Assembly (NCBI GenBank): GCA_030682755.1
Contig: JAUXNR010000441.1
Location: 1 to 8,854 of the forward strand
Direction: 5' to 3'
Source: Flavobacterium sp.
GTDB lineage: Bacteria; Bacteroidota; Bacteroidia; Flavobacteriales; Flavobacteriaceae
DNA: 8,854 bases
How positions within the stretch are numbered: position 1 is the stretch's first letter; each line of letters opens with the position of its first letter. The notes under the pieces were generated by a model that was given only the letters and a program-made list of their open reading frames with translations, had not been told where the DNA came from and searched no databases. A program made the position numbers and the translations under genes. This document shows positions 1-7,188 of the stretch, piece after piece.

Positions 1-344
1 TGCATGACTTAAAATCAGGTTCTTATAATTTTACATCAACAGCCGGCGTTTTTGATTCCAGATTCCAAATTCGTTTTGTGAATGAACCGGAATTGAATGT
101 ATCCGATTTTGAAGATGCAACTACAATTTTGATTTATAGTGCTGACGGCATTCACATAAAATCTCCCACAGAAAACATTCAGGAAGTGCGTGTTTTTGAT
201 GTGTTGGGGAAACAACTTTATAGCGAAAATATACGTTTAGCCTCAACAGTTTCGATTACTTCGCTGATGAAACAAAATCAAGTACTAGTGGTTCAAGTGT
301 CGTTAGAAAACGGCAGTAAAGTTACGGAAAAAGTAATCCATTAG
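1..344 (+). CDS. Secreted protein with T9SS type A sorting domain (3' end only)
   Basis: The reading frame is open from the first complete codon at position 3 to the TAG stop at 342-344, so this is the last ~113 residues of a gene that begins outside the window. The tail has the form of a T9SS type A C-terminal sorting domain: a segment like VRVFDVLGKQLYSE, then a hydrophobic strand (NQVLVVQVSLENG), then a short basic end (KVTEKVIH). By family knowledge, such domains send proteins through the outer membrane and are removed or anchored at the surface. The preceding stretch (SGSYNFTSTAGVFDSRFQIRF) resembles the end of a beta-sandwich domain often found just before the sorting signal. An ATG at 78 is internal and not a likely start, because the frame continues upstream without a stop. 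The function of the missing N-terminal part cannot be told. It converges with the oxygenase-like gene, whose stop lies 32 bases away. Confidence 0.85.
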   Translation, partial: HDLKSGSYNFTSTAGVFDSRFQIRFVNEPELNVSDFEDATTILIYSADGIHIKSPTENIQEVRVFDVLGKQLYSENIRLASTVSITSLMKQNQVLVVQVSLENGSKVTEKVIH

Positions 345-358
345 CATTACGGAAAAAG
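322..358 (+). repeat. 12-bp direct repeat across the stop of the T9SS cargo gene
   Basis: TTACGGAAAAAG occurs at 322-333 and again at 347-358, 25 bases apart, on either side of the TAG stop at 342-344. It could be a local duplication; no function is evident. Confidence 0.5.
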
Positions 359-376
359 GGATATGACTATAAGGAA

Positions 377-1246
377 TTAAGAAATCCCTAAATTTTGATG
401 TGTGCGTTTGATGGCTTCTTCATTCTTATAATCAATCCAAGCTTGACCTTTTTGTTTTCGCATAAAATTATCATAATGCCGCATGACAAATACATTGAAA
501 ACAGCTTTACCAAGATTGTTTATTTTTCGTGGAAATGCCCGTAAACTCATAGAAAAACCAGGAGTAACATAAGTCATATAATGCCAATAACCTTCAGGCA
601 TGTAAAGCATTTCGCCATGATTTAAATCACAAACCAATCCTTTGGCAAGCTTCAAAGCCGGCCATTTTTCAAAATCAGGATGATCAAAATCAATATCTTC
701 ACGAGCAATTAATGCATGTGGTACTTTATACAAATAAGGCGTTTGGTCTGGAGCAAACAACACACAACGTTTTTTTCCATGAAAATGGAAATGCAAAATA
801 TTGGAATAATCAATGTCATAGTGCATGAATACTTTGGCGTTTTCACCACCAAAAAAAAGCATGGGTAATTGTTTCACCAATCGTAAACCAATGTCCGGCC
901 ATTTAAAATCTTCTTTTAAAGCAGGGACTTCTTTGATTAGGTTATAAAGAAAGATTCTGTAATTAGTCGGCTTAGAAAGTAGCAAATCTACATAATCAGC
1001 CATTTTCATTTTAGCATGAGATTTGTTAAATCCATCTTTATGAGAGACCGGGCGGTCGTCATAAAGCGGTACAATTTTATCGCCTGCAATGGCTTTGATA
1101 TAGTTGAGGTGCCACTTTGAATAAGCAGGCCAATCCGAAGTTAATTGCTCAATGACAACCGGTTTTTGTTTTTTGACATAATTGGAATAAAAATCAGCTT
1201 TAGAGATGGTTTTTACGCGTTCAATTTCAGTGAGATATAAAGACAT
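377..1246 (-). CDS. JmjC/cupin-like (FIH-type) putative Fe(II)/2-oxoglutarate oxygenase
   Basis: Predicted product of 289 residues, with no signal peptide or membrane segment, so probably cytoplasmic. It resembles the cupin-like/JmjC family that includes the asparaginyl hydroxylase FIH, whose members use Fe(II), O2 and 2-oxoglutarate to hydroxylate proteins or small molecules. Visible support (numbering from the chosen start): an HxD iron motif HYD at H142-D144; a following strand ending GKKRCVLFAP, close to the FIH segment KRCILF, with K158/K159 as the likely 2-oxoglutarate-binding lysine; and a distal histidine H222 in PEGYWHYM. The N-terminal part (KPVVIEQLTSDWPAYSKW) is also typical. I chose the ATG at 1244-1246. 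The frame extends to a TTG at 1298-1300, but that codon lies inside a good -7 promoter box and so is probably not transcribed. The substrate is unknown and the neighbours do not reveal it. Confidence 0.8.
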   Translation of the reverse strand: MSLYLTEIERVKTISKADFYSNYVKKQKPVVIEQLTSDWPAYSKWHLNYIKAIAGDKIVPLYDDRPVSHKDGFNKSHAKMKMADYVDLLLSKPTNYRIFLYNLIKEVPALKEDFKWPDIGLRLVKQLPMLFFGGENAKVFMHYDIDYSNILHFHFHGKKRCVLFAPDQTPYLYKVPHALIAREDIDFDHPDFEKWPALKLAKGLVCDLNHGEMLYMPEGYWHYMTYVTPGFSMSLRAFPRKINNLGKAVFNVFVMRHYDNFMRKQKGQAWIDYKNEEAIKRTHQNLGIS

Positions 1247-1297
1247 AAAGTTTTCTGAAATTTTTAGTTTTCTGCAAAAATTTAACTTTGATACAAA

Positions 1298-1305
1298 CAA
1301 AATTA
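1298..1305 (-). promoter_or_regulatory. Probable -7 promoter box of the JmjC-like gene
   Basis: Read on the minus strand the bases are TAATTTTG, an exact match to the Bacteroidetes -7 consensus TAnnTTTG. The box ends 51 bases before the ATG at 1246. No clean TTG is seen at the -33 spacing; the nearest candidate is TTTCG around 1330-1334. The box overlaps the TTG codon at 1298-1300, which argues against that codon as translation start. Confidence 0.45.
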
Positions 1306-1420
1306 GTAAACGTTTTTTAATTAAGCTTACGAAAGCATAGTTAAAAAAAATATAAGAAAACTTCGTTAAATAATGCTGAGACTTTAAGTTGTAATTTCCT
1401 GTTTCATTTTTTGTAATAAA

Positions 1421-1449
1421 AAAACCTTCTTACAGCATAAGAAGGTTTT
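1421..1449 (-). terminator. Rho-independent terminator after bioB
   Basis: A perfect 12-bp inverted repeat (AAAACCTTCTTA, 1421-1432, and TAAGAAGGTTTT, 1438-1449) encloses a 5-base loop. In the minus-strand direction it is followed by a T-rich run and starts 5 bases after the bioB stop codon. It should end the bioB transcript and insulate the JmjC-like gene. Confidence 0.9.
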
Positions 1450-1454
1450 GAAAT

Positions 1455-2537
1455 TTATTTTTTAAGAGACGCTTCTTTATTGCGTTCAATGGTATGACCG
1501 GGTCTGGACCATTTGGGTTTTTCGCCCAATGCCTGCCATTGTGAATCTTCGGCTTCCACGGTTTTAGGCTGTTCCATTTTTACGAATGGTTTTTGGGGAA
1601 CCAATCCCAAGAGTTCAAACATTTTCATGTCGTCATTCACATCAGGATTTGGGGTGGTCAACAATTTATCACCGGCAAAAATGGAGTTGGCTCCGGCAAA
1701 AAAGCATAACGCTTGTCCTTCTCGACTCATTTCTGTTCTTCCTGCAGAAAGACGTACTTGTGTTTCAGGCATTACAATTCTTGTGGTAGCCACCATTCGA
1801 ATCATGTCCCAAATTTCAATTGGCTTTTGATCTTCAAGTGGTGTGCCTTCCACAGCAACCAAGGCATTGATGGGCACTGACTCCGGTTGCGGACTTAAAG
1901 TAGAAAGAGCTACCAACATGCCGGCTCTGTCTTCCAAGCTTTCACCCATTCCAATAATACCACCACTACAAACGGTGACATTTGTTTTTCTGACATTTTC
2001 TATGGTTTTCAAACGGTCATCAAAAGCCCGTGTTGAAATGACTTCTTTATAATATTCTTCAGAAGAATCTAAGTTGTGGTTGTAAGCATACAATCCGGCT
2101 TCTGCCAAGCGTAAGGCTTGATTTTCAGTAAGCATGCCCAAAGTGCAACATACTTCCATGTCCAGTTTGTTTAGGGTTCTCACCATTTCCAATACTTGAT
2201 CAAACTCAGGGCCGTCTTTTACATTTCGCCATGCGGCACCCATACATACGCGTGAAGAACCCGAAGATTTTGCACGAAGTGCCTGTGCTTTTACTTGTTG
2301 AACGGACATTAAATCATTTCCTTCAACGTTGGTATGGTAACGGGCAGCTTGCGGACAATAGCCACAATCCTCCGGACACCCGCCTGTTTTGATGGAAAGC
2401 AAAGTAGAAACCTGAACCACATTGGGGTCGTGACGTTCTCTGTGAATGGTTGCAGCTTCATATAATAAATCCATCATGGGCTTTTGATAGATAGCCATGA
2501 TTTCTTCTTTGGTCCAATTATTTCGTGTTGATGTCAT
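1455..2537 (-). CDS. bioB: Biotin synthase
   Basis: Radical S-adenosylmethionine enzyme of 360 residues that inserts sulphur into dethiobiotin, the last step of biotin synthesis; cytoplasmic. The cysteine motif binding the [4Fe-4S]-SAM cluster is C54-C58-C61 (GGCPEDCGYCPQAARYH). The sacrificial [2Fe-2S] cluster ligands are visible as C98 (SRVCMGAAWR), C130 (MEVCCTLGM), C190 (TVCSGGIIGMGE) and R262 (VRLSAGR), matching the positions known in the E. coli enzyme. The length is slightly above E. coli BioB because of a Glu/Lys-rich C-terminal tail of about 35 residues. The start is the ATG at 2535-2537, preceded by a good promoter. No other biotin gene (bioA, bioC, bioD, bioF) lies in the window, so it appears to be a single-gene transcript ending at the hairpin just downstream. 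Confidence 0.97.
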   Translation of the reverse strand: MTSTRNNWTKEEIMAIYQKPMMDLLYEAATIHRERHDPNVVQVSTLLSIKTGGCPEDCGYCPQAARYHTNVEGNDLMSVQQVKAQALRAKSSGSSRVCMGAAWRNVKDGPEFDQVLEMVRTLNKLDMEVCCTLGMLTENQALRLAEAGLYAYNHNLDSSEEYYKEVISTRAFDDRLKTIENVRKTNVTVCSGGIIGMGESLEDRAGMLVALSTLSPQPESVPINALVAVEGTPLEDQKPIEIWDMIRMVATTRIVMPETQVRLSAGRTEMSREGQALCFFAGANSIFAGDKLLTTPNPDVNDDMKMFELLGLVPQKPFVKMEQPKTVEAEDSQWQALGEKPKWSRPGHTIERNKEASLKK

Positions 2538-2555
2538 AATTTATGATTAGATAGT

Positions 2556-2587
2556 CAAAAATACAGATTTATATTGCTTGGTTTCAA
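2556..2587 (-). promoter_or_regulatory. bioB promoter (Bacteroidetes -33/-7 type)
   Basis: On the minus strand TTG (complement of 2585-2587) is followed after 21 bases by TATTTTTG (complement of 2556-2563), fitting TTG-N17-23-TAnnTTTG. The -7 box ends 18 bases before the bioB ATG, giving a short leader with no room for a riboswitch. Confidence 0.65.
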
Positions 2588-2627
2588 GTCTAGTTAGGGA
2601 AGATATTCACAAGGATTGTTTACTATT

Positions 2628-3947
2628 TCAATTATTGATTGGATTTCCTTGAGCATCATACAGTATAATCCACTCATTATGAAAAAAATAATCCCATTTT
2701 GCGGTGGCAAAATCTACGGCTGGATCAATTAGCATTTTATACGGTTTACTGTTGATGCTTACTTTGGAATCAACAAAGATGGAAATATCTTTTCCTTGTT
2801 CTTGGTATTCTTTTTTTATGCGTTGAGCAAATTGCCAAATTCCATCAGGTTTATTCAACATGTTGAATTGCTTAAAACTCACTTTGTCATGATAGGGATA
2901 CATCCATTGTTCTTTCGTTTGTTTGTCCACAATTCGGTATGTGATAAAACCATTTCGTTGCCGTAACATCATTCGCCAACTTAAACGATGACCTTCTTCA
3001 GTCCAAAGCACATCGCCTTTAATAAACCAATGCCGGATGGGTAATAGTAGTTGAACACTAAAAAACAAAATAAAAAAGGCAAGCACCGCTTTTGAAGGTT
3101 TCAAGGGAGCCGTTTCAAGGTGACTAAGTTTGTTTCTAAAAAACAATTTTCTGATTTGTTCCTGTGGGTAGAAAAACACAACAAAACTCAAGGCAAAAAA
3201 AGGAAAGATGCCAATTTGAAGCGTTACAGCATTAAACAAATGAAAAACCAATGAGGCTAAAAGAGCTATGGTTCTGGTTTTTTTCCAGAGTAAAGCAGGA
3301 ATGATTAATCCGTCAAATAAAATACCGGAATAGGCAATAAAAATTGGAAACCATGATGAGGAAAAGATTGGTCCAATGACCGGAAAATTGGAATGAGGCT
3401 GAAATAAATTACGCGTAAATGTACCATTTAACCAATCGGGATAAAATTTGGCAATCGTTGCAAAACCATATACAATGACCATTTGTGTTATCATTACCAC
3501 TAAAACAAATTTTGGCATGTAATTCGTTTTAATGGCCGGGTTTTGTTTGGCATCGATAGAAACATTTTTATTGGCCGGCATGAAAAGCATGATAATACAA
3601 ACCAAAATCAGTAAATAGTAATGGTTGTTGTAGGCTTCTTTTTGCATGAGATAAACACCCGTCCAGAGTAACGTAAAAATGCCTAAACTCCATCGGTATT
3701 TATAACCCAACATAACGGCAATTCCCATACTACCCATTAGGGCAAAATAAGCATACATGCCATAGCCGGGTAGTGGTTGCAACCATTCAAAGCCAATATG
3801 AGAGAAGGTAAATTCAGGTTTGATTAAAACTTTTCGAACCCATCCGGTCATAATGGCTCCGAAAGATTCTGCAGCAATCAGGAATCCAAAAAAGATTCTG
3901 AAAAGAAGGAGGGGAGCATTATCTATGGGTGTCCAAAGTTTATTCAT
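2628..3947 (-). CDS. HTTM-domain membrane protein, vitamin K-dependent gamma-carboxylase homologue
   Basis: Polytopic inner-membrane protein of 439 residues. About eight hydrophobic segments lie between residues 11 and 303, followed by a soluble domain of about 135 residues. It resembles animal gamma-glutamyl carboxylase (GGCX), which oxidises vitamin K hydroquinone to drive carboxylation of glutamate. From memory of the human protein, AYNNHYYLL places H109 on H160, IAKFYPDWLNG places K167 on the catalytic base K218, and LLPIRHWF...LSWRMMLRQR (302-331) matches the human segment ending YSWDMMVHSR. The long C-terminal part of the animal enzyme is absent, as is usual in bacterial homologues. The ATG overlaps the last 8 bases of ribF (ATGAATAA), so translation is probably coupled and both share one promoter. 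No terminator is evident before bioB. In bacteria the reaction is not established; an epoxidase or other quinol-dependent activity is possible. Family call firm, activity inferred. Confidence 0.85.
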   Translation of the reverse strand: MNKLWTPIDNAPLLLFRIFFGFLIAAESFGAIMTGWVRKVLIKPEFTFSHIGFEWLQPLPGYGMYAYFALMGSMGIAVMLGYKYRWSLGIFTLLWTGVYLMQKEAYNNHYYLLILVCIIMLFMPANKNVSIDAKQNPAIKTNYMPKFVLVVMITQMVIVYGFATIAKFYPDWLNGTFTRNLFQPHSNFPVIGPIFSSSWFPIFIAYSGILFDGLIIPALLWKKTRTIALLASLVFHLFNAVTLQIGIFPFFALSFVVFFYPQEQIRKLFFRNKLSHLETAPLKPSKAVLAFFILFFSVQLLLPIRHWFIKGDVLWTEEGHRLSWRMMLRQRNGFITYRIVDKQTKEQWMYPYHDKVSFKQFNMLNKPDGIWQFAQRIKKEYQEQGKDISIFVDSKVSINSKPYKMLIDPAVDFATAKWDYFFHNEWIILYDAQGNPINN

Positions 3948-4878
3948 TCTGATTTTTTTTAATCCAATCCAACGTATTCTTTTGATCAGCTTCCAATTGC
4001 GTTTTGAGTGCCTCTAAGGAATTAAATTTGAATTCGTCTCTAATTCTGTCGAGTACTGTAACTTGAACTTTTTGGTGGTATAAATCATCATTGAAATTAA
4101 AGTAATGAACTTCAATTGTTTTTTTATCGCCATTCACTGTGGGGTTAAACCCGATATTCATCATCCCAAAAGTCTGTTTTCCGTTCAATACAGAACGAAC
4201 AATATAAACCCCGTTTTTTGGAATCAGTTTGTGCTTATCGTCGATGTCCAAATTTGCTGTCGGAAAATTTATAGTTCGTCCAATACTATTGCCTTTGATA
4301 ACAGTTCCGGTCAAAAAGTAGTCATACGTTAAATAAGAGTTTGCCAGTAGGATATTTCCGTCTGTCAAAGCGGTTCTGATTTTTGTAGAACTAACCGCAA
4401 CATCATCAATTTCCTGAGCGGAAATTTCTTCAACTTCAAAATTAAATTGCTTGCCAAATTCTTTTAAATCATCAATATTTGCCGTTCGATTTCTTCCAAA
4501 CCGATGGTCGTATCCGATAATTATTTTTTTTAGGTTAAGTTGTTTTACTAAAACGTCTTCCACAAATTCTTCTGCGGTTAGTCTTGAAAACTCTTGATCA
4601 AAGGGATGAATTATTAAATGGTCAATGCTACACTGATCCAGAAGTATGGATTTTTCGTCAATAGTATTTAATAATTTAATGTCGGAGCCATCTTGAAGAA
4701 TCATTCTCGGATGCGGGAAAAAAGTTAGAATTACTGTTTCGCCACCCATTGCAGCTGCATTGGAGACAAGACGTTCAATAATTTTTTTATGACCTTTATG
4801 AACACCATCAAACGTACCTAAAGTCACAATAGTTTGAGAGGTAGGTTTAAAATCTTTTAAGGAATGATATATTTTCAA
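3940..4878 (-). CDS. ribF: Bifunctional riboflavin kinase/FAD synthetase
   Basis: Cytoplasmic enzyme of 312 residues, the usual length for prokaryotic RibF, converting riboflavin to FMN and then FAD. The N-terminal nucleotidyltransferase (FAD synthetase) domain shows GTFDGVHKGH (21-30, the HxGH-type nucleotide site), FFPHPR (53-58), GYDHRFGRNR (122-131) and SSTKIR (163-168). The C-terminal flavokinase domain shows TGTVIKGNSIGRTINFPTAN (190-209), NGVYIV (222-227) and the catalytic-region glutamate in IEVHYFNF (255-262). The start is a TTG at 4876-4878: the protein begins MKIYHSLKDF as family members usually do, no in-frame ATG lies between it and the upstream terminator, and the next methionine (M44) would remove the nucleotide-binding motif. 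The gene runs into the carboxylase homologue with an 8-base overlap, forming a two-gene unit. Confidence 0.96.
   Translation of the reverse strand: MKIYHSLKDFKPTSQTIVTLGTFDGVHKGHKKIIERLVSNAAAMGGETVILTFFPHPRMILQDGSDIKLLNTIDEKSILLDQCSIDHLIIHPFDQEFSRLTAEEFVEDVLVKQLNLKKIIIGYDHRFGRNRTANIDDLKEFGKQFNFEVEEISAQEIDDVAVSSTKIRTALTDGNILLANSYLTYDYFLTGTVIKGNSIGRTINFPTANLDIDDKHKLIPKNGVYIVRSVLNGKQTFGMMNIGFNPTVNGDKKTIEVHYFNFNDDLYHQKVQVTVLDRIRDEFKFNSLEALKTQLEADQKNTLDWIKKNQNE
4876..4878 (-). other. ribF: TTG start codon of ribF
   Basis: The codon read on the minus strand is TTG. The only upstream in-frame codons before the -7 box are non-start codons, and the protein sequence matches the family from this codon on. 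No Shine-Dalgarno-like purine run precedes it, which is normal for Bacteroidetes. Confidence 0.8.
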
Positions 4879-4898
4879 GAGCTGTTTATTAGTGCTTA

Positions 4899-4906
4899 CA
4901 AATTTA
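4899..4906 (-). promoter_or_regulatory. Probable -7 box of the ribF-carboxylase-homologue unit
   Basis: Minus-strand bases TAAATTTG match TAnnTTTG exactly and end 20 bases before the ribF TTG start. No TTG occurs at the usual -33 distance; that region is the T run of the upstream terminator. Confidence 0.5.
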
Positions 4907-4920
4907 GTATTTGCAGGTCT

Positions 4921-4955
4921 AAAAAAAAAGGGATTGATTCATTCAATCCCTTTTT
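4921..4955 (-). terminator. Rho-independent terminator after the M43 protease gene
   Basis: An inverted repeat GGGATTGA (4930-4937) / TCAATCCC (4943-4950) around a 5-base loop is extended by five A:T pairs (4925-4929 with 4951-4955). Read on the minus strand it is followed by a run of nine T (complement of 4921-4929). It lies about 20 bases after the protease stop codon and separates that gene from the ribF unit. Confidence 0.9.
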
Positions 4956-4974
4956 AATTATAAAATAGGTTTTA

Positions 4975-7012
4975 TTAATTTTTAATAAAACGAAGTGTTT
5001 TACTTTGATTATCTTTTGTCAACTTAATAAAATATACTCCATTGCTATAATTAGCAGTGCTAATACTTAAATCAACAGAAGAATGAATGGATCTATTAGC
5101 AACCACTTGACCCAAGGCATTATAAATGATATACGATTCCGGAAGACCATTTTCTGCGGAAACAAACACGTTTAATAAATCATTTGTCGGGTTTGGATAT
5201 ACATACATTTCCTCAAAAGCGGTTACTTCGCCAACGCTTAGCAAGTTGATAGCAAATGATTTTGACTCGGTATTTGTAAATGTACCCCCACTAATAATCA
5301 CCTCACCACTTGGTGTTTTGATGTCATAATATCCGGCACCGTATTGGCAACAGATGCCATCACTATAGGAGTCATTGATGGTAAAGGTATAACAATCGTT
5401 GCTTGGCAAATTCCATGAAGCTTGTATTAATGCTCCCATAACTCCGGTATTTCCGGTAGTAGTAACCGGATAATTTCCGCCACTGTATAGTGTAGTACCT
5501 GCACCATTTTTAAGTGTCCAACTTGTTTCTTCACCAAAGAAATCCAATTGCAAACGGAAGTTTACAATGTTTGAAGAAAAGTTACTCACAATAGTAAATG
5601 CCTGATTTCTGGTATTATTAAATGAGTTTTGGTCTGCTTGACCGTTTACGGATACAATACTTACATTAAATGTATGAGGCCCACTTGTTGTGCTTAAGGT
5701 TCCAACATTTATTGTTGCACTTTGACCGGTTGTCAAAGAACCTGACCAAGATATCGTTTGAGGGTTATTACCATCTATACTGTAACTAATTACAGCAGAA
5801 GTTAAAGTGGTAGTTCCTACGTTTTCAAAACTTAAGACAGGAGATAAAGTTGTTCCGCAAGGGCTTACATTTAAGTTAGTGATACCGATATTTCCATCTA
5901 AACCAAATGTTTCCAGCGGTTGACAACCGTTAGAAGTAAGCAGTTGAAGTCTTCGTGGGAAGGAATTTAAAACGGCCAACATCCTTGTTTTTTGATTTTG
6001 GGTAAAAATGTTCATACAGGCATCATTAGTGTAATCCATATAATTTTGAACCATATCCGGAATGCCTGCAGGAGTTGGACAACTATCAACACCTATTGGG
6101 CAACCGTAATTTTCGTTTGCCGCAGCAGGAGTATCTAAACAAAAATCTTGTTGACTATCGGTAGCATCTACAATACAGTTATTATTGTCACCCCAAATGT
6201 GATACAATCCTAAAAAGTGACCTACTTCATGCGTAGCAGTTCTTCCTCTATCAAAGGGAGCACTATAGGTTCCGGCAGGATAAATAGCTGAAGAACCAAA
6301 ATAATTATAACCAATGACAACACCATCCGTTTGAGCAACAGAAGGTGAGGTAGAGTTACTGGGAAACTGTGCATAACCTAAAATGCCCCCCCCCTATATT
6401 TACACTCCATATGTTGAGGTACTTATTAGGATCCCATTGTGTTTGAGGTTTTACATTAGCGTTTATAGAAGATGGAGTATAACTGGCAACTCCTAAATTT
6501 ACACGATTGATACCATTTGTTGGAAGGTTATCGGGTGTTCGTTGAGCTAAACAAAATTCAATTTCAACATCAGCACCCACCGGATTGGTATTGTAACCTG
6601 GAGTGCCTAAAAGTCTTCTGAAATCTTGATTTAACACTGTAATTTGAGATTGCACTTGCAGATCGTGAATGTTTTCATTGGTTCCATAAGCATCACCGTT
6701 GTGTATCACGTGAACCACTACAGGAATAGTTACAACTACCGAAGTGTTTTGTATGCTGTTTGTCAAGTTGCCTTTCTTCAATAGTTCTTCTTGGATTCTA
6801 TTTGTAATAAAATCATTGAATTCTTTTTTTGATGGCATGTCAGGATTCTGAGCACGAAGTAATTCTTCGTATTCAGTAGTATGACATCTCTGAATAGGCA
6901 CACCCGACTCAGTATTGCCTTGAATCATTTTACCAAAACTTGTTTTTGGTTTTAACTGAGCATGAGTAATTGTAAAGAAAATTAAAAATGCAAAAAGGGT
7001 AATTTTTTTCAT
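4975..7012 (-). CDS. Secreted M43 (pappalysin-like) zinc metalloprotease, T9SS cargo, frameshifted
   Basis: Two adjacent frames form one gene. The first, 7012 to 6356, starts at ATG and ends early; the second is open from the homopolymer at 6386-6394 to the stop at 4975. Removing one G from the G9 run (minus strand) restores NIGGGILGYAQF and gives 678 residues. Restored layout: signal peptide 1-18 (MKKITLFAFLIFFTITHA, cut before Q19); propeptide/N-terminal region including QRCHTTEYEELLRAQNP, the usual start of this family, where the cysteine may act as a switch; catalytic domain about 95-355 with zinc motif HEVGHFLGLYH (261-271) and Met-turn NYMDY (M325); a CARDB/Ig-like domain about 372-476; a second beta-rich domain about 477-590; and a T9SS type A sorting domain 603-678 (YVYPNPTNDLLNV to TLRFIKN). 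As read, the product would lose the zinc site and be inactive. The break may be a sequencing error, a mutation or slippage. Substrates are unknown. Confidence 0.88.
6386..6394. repeat. C9/G9 homopolymer at the frameshift point
   Basis: Nine consecutive C on the plus strand (G on the coding strand) encode the glycine triplet before ILGYAQF. Eight bases would keep the protease frame; nine break it. It is the longest G/C homopolymer in this AT-rich window. Confidence 0.95.
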
Positions 7013-7188
7013 GATATTATATTTTAAGCTAATTTAAATAAATTTTGAATATAATTTTAAAATTGATTGAGGTAAAGTTATTTTTATAAGAAAGTGATGG
7101 TTATTTTATGGGATTTTAAATTATTTACGTATTTTTTTTTGGATAGGTTTTCATAAAATTTATATTTGCAATAACTAAAATCTTCAAA
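7013..7188. promoter_or_regulatory. Divergent promoter region between two secreted protease genes
   Basis: This very AT-rich spacer of 176 bases holds the promoters of both protease genes. A clear promoter faces right (separate entry). Facing left, towards the M43 gene, no exact TAnnTTTG is found; the best candidate is TAACTTTA around 7073-7080, which lacks the final G, about 60 bases before the ATG. No inverted repeat convincing enough to call an operator is seen. Confidence 0.5.
7139..7168 (+). promoter_or_regulatory. Promoter of the reprolysin-like protease gene
   Basis: TTG at 7139-7141, a 19-base spacer and TATATTTG at 7161-7168 match the Bacteroidetes consensus TTG-N19-TAnnTTTG at every fixed base. 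The -7 box ends 20 bases before the ATG at 7189. This is the best promoter match in the window. Confidence 0.75.

Noticed and set aside
357..389. Possible bidirectional terminator between the first two genes (AGGGAT and ATCCCT)
   Set aside because: The stem is only 6 bp with a 21-base loop, and its right arm lies within the last codons of the oxygenase-like gene.
1247..1300. N-terminal extension of the JmjC-like protein to a TTG codon at 1298-1300
   Set aside because: The TTG lies within the TAATTTTG promoter box, the added 18 residues do not resemble the family start, and an ATG follows at 1246.
1513..2052. Plus-strand reading frames opposite bioB
   Set aside because: They lie wholly within a well-conserved bioB on the other strand and show no recognisable protein features.
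2538..2627. Terminator after the carboxylase homologue
   Set aside because: No stem of useful length followed by a T run is visible; this spacer mainly holds the bioB promoter.
4879..4930. FMN riboswitch upstream of ribF
   Set aside because: The leader after the -7 box is about 20 bases and the rest is the preceding gene's terminator, so there is no room for the conserved riboswitch fold.
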